Shown: in pieces, positions 25,602 to 34,314 of the stretch
Position numbering within the stretch: position 1 is the stretch's first letter
Layout: every line of letters begins with the position of its first letter
NCBI GenBank assembly: GCA_903835255.1
Contig: CAILMI010000054.1
Span: forward strand, 1 to 64,000
Source: an uncultured Verrucomicrobia subdivision 3 bacterium
Lineage (GTDB): Bacteria > Verrucomicrobiota > Verrucomicrobiia > Limisphaerales > UBA11358
Length of the DNA: 64,000 bases
Direction of reading: 5' to 3'
Translations under genes and position numbers: made by a program
The notes under the pieces: generated by a model
What the model was told of the DNA's origin: nothing
Database searches by the model: none
What the model saw: only the letters and a program-made list of their open reading frames with translations

Positions 25602-26527
25602 CCGGCGGTGAAAAATTCCAGATAGGCGATCAGTTGCGCCTTCATTGCCTGGCGCGAAACGATGGCGTCAATCAATCCGTGGTCGAGCAGGAATTCGGCC
25701 GTCTGAAAGCCCGGCGGCAGCTCCGCTTGGGTGGTGTCCTTGATGACGCGCGGCCCGGCAAAGCCAATCATCGCCCCCGGCTCGGCCAGAATCAGGTCGC
25801 CCAGCGTCGCATAACTGGCCATCACCCCCGCCGTGGTGGGATGAGTCAGGATGCTCAGGTAGGGCAGCCCGCGCTGGGCGTGATATGCCAGCGCGGCGCT
25901 GGTCTTAGCCATCTGCATCAGGCTGAACATCCCCTCATACATCCGCGCGCCGCCGCTGGCCGAAATGATAATGACCGGCAGCCCCTTCTCCGTTCCGCGC
26001 TCAATCAGGCGCGTCAGCTTTTCGCCGACCACGGAGCCCATCGAGCCGCCCAAAAAATTGAAATCCATTACGCCCAGCGCGACGCGCTGATCCCCGATCC
26101 GGCAGAGGCCGGTGACGACGGCATCCTTGAGCGGGGTGTTTTTCCGGTAGGCTTCCAGCTTGGAAGCATAGGTGGAGGCTCCCTTAAAATGCAGCACGTC
26201 CACACTGGACATGGCGGCATCCATCTCCTCGAAGGTGCAAGTCTCCACCAGCGAATGGATGCGCTCCCGGGAGCCGATGGGGAAATGATGGTTGCACTTC
26301 ATGCAGACCTTCAGGTTTTCATCCAGCTCCTTGTCAAACAGCATCGTCTCGCAAGTCGGGCATTTGGTCCAAAGCCCCTCGGGCATCTCGCGCTTCTTGG
26401 TCCTGGATTTGCCCGAGCCGAGCTTGGGCTTTTTGGTGAAGGCCGGCGCGTTGCCGGTCGGCGGCGTCAACGCCGGCTCGACGGTTTCCAACCCCAGGGT
26501 CTTTTTGGTGAAAGTGGTCGTATCCAT
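25577..26527 (-). CDS. accD: acetyl-CoA carboxylase carboxyltransferase subunit beta
   Basis: The protein has 316 aa from the ATG at 26527. A four-Cys zinc ribbon (CPTC...CMKC) precedes the crotonase-fold carboxyltransferase domain, with typical AccD stretches such as VMDFNFLGGSMGSVVGEK, SASGGARMYEG and HPTTAGVMASYATLGD. With AccA it transfers carboxyl from carboxybiotin to acetyl-CoA, the first step of fatty-acid synthesis. The upstream extension of the frame lies in the comF region and lacks AccD-like sequence. comF lies directly upstream on the same strand with a 22-base gap. Confidence 0.97.
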   Translation of the reverse strand: MDTTTFTKKTLGLETVEPALTPPTGNAPAFTKKPKLGSGKSRTKKREMPEGLWTKCPTCETMLFDKELDENLKVCMKCNHHFPIGSRERIHSLVETCTFEEMDAAMSSVDVLHFKGASTYASKLEAYRKNTPLKDAVVTGLCRIGDQRVALGVMDFNFLGGSMGSVVGEKLTRLIERGTEKGLPVIIISASGGARMYEGMFSLMQMAKTSAALAYHAQRGLPYLSILTHPTTAGVMASYATLGDLILAEPGAMIGFAGPRVIKDTTQAELPPGFQTAEFLLDHGLIDAIVSRQAMKAQLIAYLEFFTAGKKAAAAQ

Positions 26528-26549
26528 GCCTGCCCCGAGCATAGTGAAT

Positions 26550-27293
26550 TCAAAGCCCGCGTGCAACTGTCCAGACACACACCTCGCCCGCGCCCGCCGC
26601 CCGCAAGGCCCGCGCACAGGCACTGGTGGTCGCCCCGGTCGTGAACACGTCGTCCACCAGCACCAGCCGTTCCCCGCTCAAAGTCACCCCGGGACGGAGC
26701 GCAAAGGCCCCGCGCATGTTGGCCGCCCGCTGCGGCCGAGTCAGCCGGGTCTGGGTCGCTGTCGCCGCCACCCGCCGGATCAGCCCCGGATGAAGTGGGA
26801 TCCCGCTGGCCGCGCTCAAATGCCGGGCGAGGATTTCCGCCTGGTTGAATTCCCGATCCCGCTGTTTCAGGGGGTGCAGCGGCACGGGCACGAGGTAATG
26901 CCAGCCCTGCCCCCGCAGCACCGGCACCGCCGCGCGCGACAGCAGGGCGCCTAAAAAGGGACCAAACCACAAGGCGCGTTGGTATTTGAAACGGTGAATG
27001 GCCTCCAGCACCCGGGTCTTCGCGACCACGGCGCTGCGGGCGGAGCTGAAGGCCAGCTCCAGATCGCAACAGTTGGAACACTCAAAGGCGGCGCTCAGGT
27101 GGCCGGGATACGGCAGGCCGCAGCGCTCACACCACGGCGGCCGGATGAAGCGGACCTCCGCCCGGCAGCGGGCGCCCACGAAGCCGTCCCCGGCCGCGGC
27201 GCGCTCCGCCAGGCAGAGCTGGCAGACTTCCGGATAGAAAAAACCCAGACCGGTGTTCAGCCAGACTTGGAGCGATGCCGCCAGCGGTGACAT
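26550..27293 (-). CDS. comF: ComF-family phosphoribosyltransferase-like protein
   Basis: The protein has 247 aa from the ATG at 27293. The N-terminus has a cluster of Cys pairs (CQLC, CERC, CSNCC) forming a zinc-binding module. The C-terminus is a type I phosphoribosyltransferase fold with the PRPP loop LVLVDDVFTTGATTSACARAL. ComF proteins are needed for DNA uptake in transformable bacteria and are widespread in others. The gene lies 22 bases before accD on the same strand and is divergent from the kinase gene. Confidence 0.9.
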   Translation of the reverse strand: MSPLAASLQVWLNTGLGFFYPEVCQLCLAERAAAGDGFVGARCRAEVRFIRPPWCERCGLPYPGHLSAAFECSNCCDLELAFSSARSAVVAKTRVLEAIHRFKYQRALWFGPFLGALLSRAAVPVLRGQGWHYLVPVPLHPLKQRDREFNQAEILARHLSAASGIPLHPGLIRRVAATATQTRLTRPQRAANMRGAFALRPGVTLSGERLVLVDDVFTTGATTSACARALRAAGAGEVCVWTVARGL

Positions 27294-27413
27294 GCTGTGA
27301 CCCTCGTTTTCTTTCCCGGCCAATGCAAACCGATCCGGGCGAATTCACCCGACCGCGTCAACCGGCATGTTTTTATTCGCAACCGCGTCTGGAAAGGGGT
27401 ATCAAGGGGCGTC

Positions 27414-28268
27414 ATGGCAAGGGCATTAAACAGGGAGGCAGGAACCGGGGCGGCGCAGAAGCCGTTCGCTGGCAAGTTTTATCTTCAGGAGCTCCTGAAC
27501 TCCGGCGGCATGTCGGAAATCTGGCTGGTGACCGATTCGCGCGGAAAGCCCTACGCCCTGCGCACCTTAAAAAAAGAGCTGCGGTTCAATTTTTCAGCCC
27601 GACGCCAGTTTGTGCGCGGCTGCGAAACCCTGGCCAAACTGAACGAAAGCGAGTTCATCGTCGGCTATATCGAACACGGCAAGGCGGACGGGACACATTA
27701 CCTGCTGATGGACTACATCGAGGCGGCGAATCTCAAGGAGCTGTTCGCCACCCAGGATCCCCTTCTGACGGAAAATGTCGCTCAAATCCTTCTGGATATG
27801 GCGGCCGGACTCCTGCACGTCCATGAAAGCGGCTTCGTCCATCTGGATTTCAAGCCGGAAAACATCCTCGTCACGCGCAACGGGAGCGTGCGGCTGATCG
27901 ATTTCGACACCGCCATCCCCATCCCCGAAAAGCCCGTCAAACAGTCTAAGAACCCCGGCACCCCCGGTTACATGGCCCCGGAACAGCTCCAGCGCGAACC
28001 CCTGGACGGCCGGGTGGATATTTTCGCCTATGGCGTTTCGGCCTACGAGATCCTCACCCACCAGAAGCCGTTTCCGGGCGAGAACCCGGCAGAAATCCTC
28101 GCAGCGCAAAAGAACCCGGCCGGGCCGGTTCCGCTGCGGGAGCATAATCCCAGCCTCCCGATTGCCCTCGAAAAAGTTGTCCTCAAATGCCTCGCCCGCG
28201 ACCCCGACCGCCGCTATCCCTTCATGAGCGTGCTGGTCAACGACCTCCAGAAAGCACTCTACGTCTGA
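27414..28268 (+). CDS. serine/threonine protein kinase-like protein with altered catalytic motifs
   Basis: The protein has 284 aa from the ATG at 27414 (MARALNREAG). A single eukaryotic-type kinase domain fills the protein. The glycine loop is LLNSGGMSEIWLV. The beta-3 motif reads YALRTL, so the usual ATP-anchoring Lys is Arg. The catalytic loop is HLDFKPEN (Asp and Asn kept, the HRD Arg missing), the metal-binding loop is DFD instead of DFG, and the APE motif is kept (APEQL). No membrane segment or extra domain is seen. It may be a weak or non-canonical kinase or a regulatory pseudokinase. It is divergent from comF. Confidence 0.85.
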   Translation: MARALNREAGTGAAQKPFAGKFYLQELLNSGGMSEIWLVTDSRGKPYALRTLKKELRFNFSARRQFVRGCETLAKLNESEFIVGYIEHGKADGTHYLLMDYIEAANLKELFATQDPLLTENVAQILLDMAAGLLHVHESGFVHLDFKPENILVTRNGSVRLIDFDTAIPIPEKPVKQSKNPGTPGYMAPEQLQREPLDGRVDIFAYGVSAYEILTHQKPFPGENPAEILAAQKNPAGPVPLREHNPSLPIALEKVVLKCLARDPDRRYPFMSVLVNDLQKALYV

Positions 28269-28291
28269 GCCCTCTCTCTGCTGGATTCGGG

Positions 28292-30850
28292 CTACGGCTT
28301 GACGACGGAAACCACGAACGCGTCCGGCTTCAGATATTTCTGCGCGACGGCTTTAACCTGTTCGAGCGTGACGGATTCAAACTTGGCGTCGTCCAGTTCC
28401 GTTCGCTGATAGCCCAGACCGTAAAGCTCGTCGAGCGCGGTCTGCACCGCGAGGCCGCCGAGATCTTGGCGGGCGATCTTCTTGGCGCCGATGATTTTGG
28501 CCTTGGCCCGCTGAAGCTCTTCGGCGGTCAATCCCTCGGTGCGCAGCAGCTCCGCTTCCTTCAAAAACTCCTGTTCCACCTGGCTGACCTGAGTCGGTTC
28601 CGTGCCGGCATAGAAGGCAAAGTAGCCGGGGACCAGTCCGGGGAAATGCTGGGCGCCGACGTAATACGCCAAGCCCAGCTTCTCGCGCACCCGCAGGAAC
28701 AGGCGCGACCCGAGATCGCTGCACGCCTCCTGCAACAAATCGAGCGCGTAACGGTCGGCATCGTGCAGGGTGGTGGCGGCGAAACCCAGGACGATGACAG
28801 CCTGCTTTTTGTCGCGGCTCTCCTCAACGCGCTGGGGCAAAGGCAGCGGGGCGATGGCACCTGAAATCCGGCCCGGAAGGGCACTCGCTCCCTCGATTTT
28901 CTGCCAGCTTGCAAACGCTTTTTCAACGGCCGCTTTGACGTCCGCCGCCTTCACATCGCCAAAAACAGCCAGCACGCAATTGTTGGGCACCACCCGCTTT
29001 TGATGGAACGACCTCAAATCCGCCGCCTGCAACCGGCTGACGCTTTCCTCTGTGCCCAGCGGGTCGAGCCCGTAGGTGGCGCCGCCAAACAGGGCGCGCC
29101 GCATCGCATGGCTCGCGCTTTTAAGGAGATTATCCCTCTGCGAATGAATGCTGGCAATCTGGACCTCGCGCTCGCGCTCCAGCGGCCCCGCCGGAAAGGT
29201 CGGATGCAGCAGGACATCGGCGACTAGCCCCAGGCCGATGGCAAAATCGTCGCTCAACACCTCCGCGTTCACGCCAAAGCTGTTATGGCCGCCGTAGCTG
29301 TCCAGGCTGCCGCCCACGGATTCAATCTCCGTCGCAATGGCTTCTGCATCCCGGGTCTTGGTGCCTTTGAGCAGCATCCGGGCGAACAATTGGGTGAGGC
29401 CATTGTCGGCGGGGGTTTCCGCCAGCACGCCGCCCTGAAAAGCGGCGCGGAACTCCACGAACGGCAGCCGATGATTCTCCTTCACCAGCAGGCGCAGGCC
29501 GTTGGACAGCTCAAATTTCTGGATGGGCAAATCGTGACTGAGTTCGACCGCGGTGGAAATTTTCGGGGTCGTGCCGTTGGGCAGCAACGCGTACAGCGTC
29601 CGATTTTCCGCCGTCAGATAATGGCGCGCCACGCGCTGGACATCGGCGGGAGTCACCCGGCGGACGGCGGCGAGATAGCGTTCGGAAAAGGTGAGATTGT
29701 TCGCCGCCAGCCAGTTGCCGCCCAGATCGCTCGCCTGCCCCTCCATCGTCTTGCGCGAAGACAGCGTGGCGGAGACGAACTGTTTCACGGCCTTTTGCAC
29801 CTCCCCCTCAGTGACGGAGAGAGACTGAATTTTCTCAAGTTCAGCCAGCATCGCGTCGCGGGCGGGGGAAAACTGGTCAGCATCCACCATGGCGCTCATG
29901 CCGAACAGACCCGTGCTGCCCGGATTGTAGGTCCATGCATCGGCGTGATGCACGACTCCTTGGCGTTCCCGCACCTGCTGGTACAGGCGCGAACTGCGTC
30001 CGCTGCCAAGCAGCACGGCGAGCACGTCCAAGACGGGCACGTCCACGTGGCTCAGCTCGGGGATGTGCCAGGCAAAATGCAGATGCCCGAGTTCAATGGG
30101 GGCTTCCTCGATGGTTTCGCGCGGGGCGGTCTGCTTCGGCTCCTGCAGCAGGAGGGAGGGCGGCAGGGCGCGCGCCTTGGAGGACGCATAGGCGGCCTTG
30201 ATTTGCGCGACCACCTCGTCCCGATTCACGTCGCCGGCGACAACATAGAAGACGTTGTTCGGCGCGTATTTCTCATGGTAATAGGCGCGGATATCCTCCG
30301 GCTTGAGCTCGTTGAAAATGTCCAGATACCCGATGATGGTGAACCGATACGGGCTGCGGGTGTAGGCGGTTTCAAACAGCCGGCGACCGGAGCGGCGGCC
30401 GGGATCATCCTGGCCCATGTCCATTTCACGGCGGATCACATCCAGCTCCTTGGCCAGATCCTCCGGCGGCAGCGACGCGTGCTGCATGATATCACACAAA
30501 ATATCGACCGCCGTGACCGCCCCGGTATTCGGGACATCGATGTGATAAACCGTGCGGTCGAAGCTAGTGTAGGCGTTCATGTAGCCGCCCGCCTCCTGGA
30601 CCTCCTGGTCGATCCGGCTGCCGGGGCGGGTGGTGGTGCCTTTGAACAGCATGTGCTCGAGCACATGGGAGAGGCCGGCCCCGAGCCACTTGCCCTCATG
30701 AATGCTGCCCGCCATCGCCCACGCCTGAGCCGAAACAACCGGCGCGCTGTGGTCCTCGCGCACAATGATGACCAGGCCGTTATCGAGCGTGGTCAGGGTG
30801 ACGCCCGGGGGGAGCGCCGGGGATTCGCCGTTCAGAATGGATTTACTCAT
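28292..30850 (-). CDS. M16-family zinc peptidase, two-module single chain
   Basis: The protein has 852 aa. The N-terminal M16 module carries the inverted zinc motif H-V-L-E-H at residues 62-66 (LSHVLEHMLFKGT) and a downstream Glu-rich helix (ELDVIRREMDMGQDD). The second module, from about residue 440, repeats the fold but has LTQLFARMLLKGT where HxxEH would be, so it is structural. In two-chain relatives (processing peptidase and PqqL-type pairs) these are separate active and inactive subunits. The likely role is peptide degradation. No signal peptide is seen. Confidence 0.92.
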   Translation of the reverse strand: MSKSILNGESPALPPGVTLTTLDNGLVIIVREDHSAPVVSAQAWAMAGSIHEGKWLGAGLSHVLEHMLFKGTTTRPGSRIDQEVQEAGGYMNAYTSFDRTVYHIDVPNTGAVTAVDILCDIMQHASLPPEDLAKELDVIRREMDMGQDDPGRRSGRRLFETAYTRSPYRFTIIGYLDIFNELKPEDIRAYYHEKYAPNNVFYVVAGDVNRDEVVAQIKAAYASSKARALPPSLLLQEPKQTAPRETIEEAPIELGHLHFAWHIPELSHVDVPVLDVLAVLLGSGRSSRLYQQVRERQGVVHHADAWTYNPGSTGLFGMSAMVDADQFSPARDAMLAELEKIQSLSVTEGEVQKAVKQFVSATLSSRKTMEGQASDLGGNWLAANNLTFSERYLAAVRRVTPADVQRVARHYLTAENRTLYALLPNGTTPKISTAVELSHDLPIQKFELSNGLRLLVKENHRLPFVEFRAAFQGGVLAETPADNGLTQLFARMLLKGTKTRDAEAIATEIESVGGSLDSYGGHNSFGVNAEVLSDDFAIGLGLVADVLLHPTFPAGPLEREREVQIASIHSQRDNLLKSASHAMRRALFGGATYGLDPLGTEESVSRLQAADLRSFHQKRVVPNNCVLAVFGDVKAADVKAAVEKAFASWQKIEGASALPGRISGAIAPLPLPQRVEESRDKKQAVIVLGFAATTLHDADRYALDLLQEACSDLGSRLFLRVREKLGLAYYVGAQHFPGLVPGYFAFYAGTEPTQVSQVEQEFLKEAELLRTEGLTAEELQRAKAKIIGAKKIARQDLGGLAVQTALDELYGLGYQRTELDDAKFESVTLEQVKAVAQKYLKPDAFVVSVVKP

Positions 30851-30929
30851 TTCAAATGATTGTCAGGCGGACACCCTACACGAAAACCACCCCGGAAACG
30901 AGGGGGAATTGTTCCAGCAGATCTCCGAC

Positions 30930-31418
30930 TCATGCACGGGTCGCCGGCGGGGAGGCCGGGGCCTTGCGCACGGCGTTGAAATTCCCCTGCTCACAGCAGG
31001 CCACGAACCCCTCCGTGACACTTTTCAACCCCTCCCAGCGCGCGCGGATCTGCCGGGCTTCGGCAGGCGTCACTTGATTGTCAGCCGCCGCGGTCGCGGT
31101 CACCGCAAGGAGATCGGCGAATTCCTGCACGATCCGATTCGTCGCGGGCATCAGCAGGTCGGGATGCGGGGCGTTCTTGGGGTTATGGATAAAGAAGCCC
31201 CCCGCCCGCTCGCAAATCCACTGGACCAGCCGGGGATCGCCGGTGCTCTGGATGAGCGCCTCGATGCGGTCGAGCGGATTGCCCGTACCGCTGCCGGCGG
31301 CGTGATCCGGCACCTCAGCCCATTTGTAGATCATCGAAGCCGAGAGATTGAGATCGGCAGCCACTTTCTTGGGGGCGACTTTTTCAAACACGGCCCGCAG
31401 CAGCTCATACGAATGCAT
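30930..31418 (-). CDS. phage regulatory CII-like family protein
   Basis: The protein has 162 aa. The N-terminus holds a helix-turn-helix (APKKVAADLNLSASMIYKWAE), followed by an alpha-helical domain (DRIEALIQSTGDPRLVQWICERAGGFFI) characteristic of the CII/CP76-like family, best known from phage regulators but also found as stand-alone chromosomal genes. It probably binds DNA as an oligomer. No phage genes surround it. The start is at the conserved MHSYELL opening. Targets are unknown. Confidence 0.72.
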   Translation of the reverse strand: MHSYELLRAVFEKVAPKKVAADLNLSASMIYKWAEVPDHAAGSGTGNPLDRIEALIQSTGDPRLVQWICERAGGFFIHNPKNAPHPDLLMPATNRIVQEFADLLAVTATAAADNQVTPAEARQIRARWEGLKSVTEGFVACCEQGNFNAVRKAPASPPATRA

Positions 31419-31637
31419 CGGAGAACGATGGGCAAGCCCCTAAAAGTTGGCAAGCGCGGTTTTTCAACGCCCCAGACTAATCCTGCCGGATCCGGCGCGG
31501 TTTAAAAAGCACGGATCGCCCAAGGGAACGTCAAAGCCCCGGTAACATTTAATATGAGTCAACTCGGGACGCAAAAATCAAACATCTTCGTGATTGAATC
31601 TGCGGGCCAACTGGATAGAATAGCGGTTCAAATGGTT

Positions 31638-31715
31638 CGGGGCGTAGCGTAGTCCGGCTAGCGCGCTTGCTTGGGGTGCAAGAGGTCGGGAGTTCAAATC
31701 TCCCCGCCCCGACCA
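31638..31715 (+). tRNA. tRNA-Pro (anticodon GGG)
   Basis: Acceptor CGGGGCG pairs with CGCCCCG. The anticodon stem CTTGC-GCAAG encloses loop TTGGGGT, giving GGG. The T arm is GGGAG-TTCAAAT-CTCCC, the discriminator is A and the CCA is encoded. It decodes CCC/CCU. Confidence 0.95.
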
Positions 31716-31946
31716 TTTTTCAAGGAATTTTAAGTCTTTAAATTTTTCCGCTGAATCCAGTCCTGCGGATGAACAACGACTCCAAAATCCAGAGCCCCCA
31801 GAGCCCTTAAAGAAATCAAAAGCAATACCGGCGCTGTCTATATTCCCCCACATCAAAAGCGGTTCCACTTATTTCTTAGTGGACTGTCCGGCTTCTACTG
31901 AGCTCAGGTAGCTTAGGAGGCCCTCACGCACCAAACCAACTGCCCG

Positions 31947-31976
31947 AGGGAATTTTTAATTCCCTAACTCTTTTTC
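31947..31976 (+). terminator. hairpin terminator upstream of the HDAC-fold gene
   Basis: AGGGAATT (31947-31954) and AATTCCCT (31958-31965) form a perfect stem with a three-base loop, followed by AACTCTTTTT. It lies about 230 bases after tRNA-Pro and may end that transcript. The stretch from 31716 to 31946 shows no gene. Confidence 0.6.
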
Positions 31977-31999
31977 CCTTATCTGCCATTGCACATCAT

Positions 32000-32029
32000 T
32001 TGACAGTTCAGGCTCGACAGGGTTACTCT
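32000..32029 (+). promoter_or_regulatory. candidate promoter of the HDAC-fold gene
   Basis: A perfect -35 box TTGACA at 32000-32005 is followed after 18 bases by TACTCT (32024-32029). The start codon is at 32038, so transcription would begin within a few bases of the ATG, implying a leaderless or nearly leaderless mRNA. Confidence 0.4.
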
Positions 32030-32037
32030 TAAAGCCA

Positions 32038-32958
32038 ATGCCTCCCCACGCACTCTATTACAGCGACCGCTTCGTCCTGTCTCAGGACCGCTTCGATACC
32101 ACTCGCAAGGCGGCTTGGATGGCGGAGGCGCTGGCCCGGAAGCCGATTCCCGGCGTCCGCCTGCTCTCCCCCCCATCCGCCACCTGGCAGGATGCCCGGC
32201 GCGTTCATTCTGAGACCTATCTGCAAACCCTCAAAACAGGCCAGCCCGCCTCTGCCGCCCAGGCCTCCCGCATCGCCTGGGACCCCGGCGTGCTGCCCAT
32301 GGCCCTGAGCGCCTGCGGCGGCATGATCGCCGCCGGGAAAGCCGCCCGGAAGGACGGTGTGGCGGGCTGTCTCGCCAGCGGCTTTCATCACGCCAAACGG
32401 GACCAGGGCGACGGCTTTTGCACGCTGAACGGACTGGCCATCGCCGCCCATGCCCTGGCCGAGGGCCACCGCGAGCACATTTTGATTCTGGATCTGGACG
32501 CCCATTGCGGGGGCGGAACGCACACGCTGATTGAAGACCACCCGCGGATCTGGCAGATCGACGTCAGCGTCGCACCCTACGACGATTATTGGCCAGGCAA
32601 ACGCGCCATCAAAGAAATAGTGACGCATGCCCAAAACTACATGAAAGAGCTCTGGCACTGCCTTCGGGAAGCCGAAAATGAATGGCCGCCATTTGCCCTG
32701 TGTCTCTACAACGCCGGCATGGATATCCACCAGGATTGCAAGATCGGCGGGCTGGCCGGCATGGACGATTTCCTCATCCTGCTGCGCGAAGAGATGGTGT
32801 TCCAATGGTGCCGCGCGCGGGGAATCCCCATCGCCTACACCCTGGCCGGGGGCTATACCGGAGGCAAAATGACCCGCAAACGGCTGATGGATTTGCACCG
32901 GCTGACGGTGAGTTGCGCCGGGGCAATGGCGCGCGCCCCCCTCTCTGCCAGCCAGTAA
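32038..32958 (+). CDS. histone-deacetylase-fold enzyme (acetylpolyamine or acetyl-lysine deacetylase-like)
   Basis: The protein has 306 aa, full length for bacterial class II-like members. Visible active-site pieces are the His pair SGFHHAKRDQGDGFCTLNG, the metal motif DLDAHCGGGTHTL (usually D-x-D-x-H-x-G-x-GT), NAGMDIHQD for the third metal ligand, and the late glycine motif LAGGYTGG. The family removes acetyl groups from polyamines, lysine side chains or small molecules using zinc. The natural substrate cannot be inferred. It appears to have its own promoter. Confidence 0.92.
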   Translation: MPPHALYYSDRFVLSQDRFDTTRKAAWMAEALARKPIPGVRLLSPPSATWQDARRVHSETYLQTLKTGQPASAAQASRIAWDPGVLPMALSACGGMIAAGKAARKDGVAGCLASGFHHAKRDQGDGFCTLNGLAIAAHALAEGHREHILILDLDAHCGGGTHTLIEDHPRIWQIDVSVAPYDDYWPGKRAIKEIVTHAQNYMKELWHCLREAENEWPPFALCLYNAGMDIHQDCKIGGLAGMDDFLILLREEMVFQWCRARGIPIAYTLAGGYTGGKMTRKRLMDLHRLTVSCAGAMARAPLSASQ

Positions 32959-33065
32959 CCCTTCCCATACCGATGCGGAAGCGGGCTCTTCAGGCATGGG
33001 ACGAATCATTAATTATTTTTGGCTGGGACAGCCTTTGTCCCACCCCCTGCCCTACAGTGGCTGGC

Positions 33066-33263
33066 ATGAAACGATTTAATCCTTTTGTGCAACGCACGAT
33101 CCTGCGGTTTGGCGGGGCCCAGCTCGTCCAACTAAAAAACGGCCGGCACCGCCTGGTCGGCGGCTCCGGGGAGGACCGGACCACCGCTTTGGAATGGGTA
33201 TCGCTCTTCGCCCATGAGATCATACTCTCGCGAGCCCGGCACCCAAATCGGACCGGCCACTGA
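33066..33263 (+). CDS. small conserved-looking 65-aa protein
   Basis: The ATG at 33066 gives 65 aa (opening MKRFNPFVQRTILRFG, then LVQLKNGRHRLVGG and ALEWVSLFAHEI). The regular pattern of hydrophobic residues and the G-S-G-E-D-R turn read as a folded protein rather than a shadow frame, and no competing gene covers it. Similar short proteins may occur in related genomes, but no family name is recognised. It ends 13 bases before the receiver-domain gene on the same strand. Confidence 0.55.
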   Translation: MKRFNPFVQRTILRFGGAQLVQLKNGRHRLVGGSGEDRTTALEWVSLFAHEIILSRARHPNRTGH

Positions 33264-33276
33264 AAAACGGATAACG

Positions 33277-33843
33277 ATGAACGACCATTTCGACCTGACG
33301 CCAAGGCAGACGGAACCCGCTGACACAGGGGAAACAAAGACATCCGCTCCATTCAACGCCCCCGCGCTGGATCCGTTTTCGAACGTTCACAAAATCAGCC
33401 GCCCAGTGAAGGTCATCCTAGTGAATGACGACCGCGGAACCCTCGAATTGCTGGAAACATACCTCTCCTACTGTTTTAAAAACGCCACCCTATACTCGTT
33501 TACCAGCGGCGATGTGGCGTGGGAAGTCTTGCAGCATACGGACCCCGACCTGCTGATTACCGACATGTATCGCCCCAAGGATGTGGTGGACGGATGGGCC
33601 TTGATTCCGCTCCTGACCGAAAAAAAAGTAAAATACCCGGTGCTGGTTGTTTCCGCCTGTTCGGTTTTCTGCCCGGAAAACGCGCCGGAATATTTCCGCG
33701 CAAAATCAGAGGACTATTTTAAACTGCTGGCACAGGCGCATCGCGCTATCCAGATCAGCGCCCTGGAGATTCTCACCCCATTTTTCGAATTCGAGCTGGT
33801 GATATCCGGCTATTTCAAAGACGGCGAAGCAAAGACCCCATGA
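33277..33843 (+). CDS. response-regulator receiver-domain protein
   Basis: The protein has 188 aa from the ATG at 33277 (MNDHFDLTP). After a 45-residue flexible N-terminus comes a receiver fold: acidic pair in VILVNDDRGTLELLE, phospho-acceptor Asp in DLLITDMYRP, and VVSA as the switch Ser/Thr strand. The last conserved Lys is not obvious (RAKSEDYF is the nearest). There is no DNA-binding output domain; the C-terminal helices (AHRAIQISALEIL) are unassigned. No histidine kinase is adjacent, so it may act as an orphan or stand-alone receiver. Confidence 0.75.
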   Translation: MNDHFDLTPRQTEPADTGETKTSAPFNAPALDPFSNVHKISRPVKVILVNDDRGTLELLETYLSYCFKNATLYSFTSGDVAWEVLQHTDPDLLITDMYRPKDVVDGWALIPLLTEKKVKYPVLVVSACSVFCPENAPEYFRAKSEDYFKLLAQAHRAIQISALEILTPFFEFELVISGYFKDGEAKTP

Positions 33844-33898
33844 AGCTGTTCGCGAAAGCCCTCAATAGATCAACCCCATGGGATCCTCCTCTCCGACG

Positions 33899-33983
33899 AG
33901 AGCAGTTCTTCGCAACTGTGGGACAGGTGGGGCGCTCCGTGTGCGCCGTCGTGGCCAGCCCGCACGCGTGGATTGGCAGCGGC
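33899..33983 (+). repeat. dispersed repeat family 1, copy A (shortened)
   Basis: It begins AGAGCAGTTCTTCGCAACTG and keeps the middle block CGCACGCGTGGATTGGCA shared with copy B. It lacks the terminal GCGGGCAGAGG hairpin. Confidence 0.8.
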
Positions 33984-34212
33984 CCAATTCAACAAGACAC
34001 CCATCACTGCGCAAACTCTTTCAGAACTCAATCCCACGGCAGTGCACTAGGATTTCCTCATAGTTTAGTGATCCCATTGGAGGGGGATAAAAATAGCGTC
34101 GGGTTCGTTTTGTGAGCGGGGTTCCTTCCATGACCGCATGAACTCGGCTCAGGTCTTGCCCCTGGGCGTCCTGGGCGCCTTGGCGGTTCATTCGGACTGC
34201 AGGGTTCCGGCT

Positions 34213-34314
34213 CAGGGCGCTCACGAATGCATCGGACGCGTTGGGCTGGCGCGAGGTTTTTTTCACCGGGCGGGACGCACCGGTTCCACCGCTGGCAGGG
34301 AGGCCCGCCGCCAC
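34213..34314 (-). repeat. dispersed repeat family 2, copy 1, abutting a stop codon
   Basis: Shared with 37346-37461: CGAATGCATCGG, GCGTTGGGC, TTTTT-CACCGGGCGGGA-GC, CGG-TCCAC. On the minus strand it begins directly after the stop of the triple-fusion gene and can form GC-rich hairpins. The rest of the 33984-34212 gap shows no gene. Confidence 0.75.
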
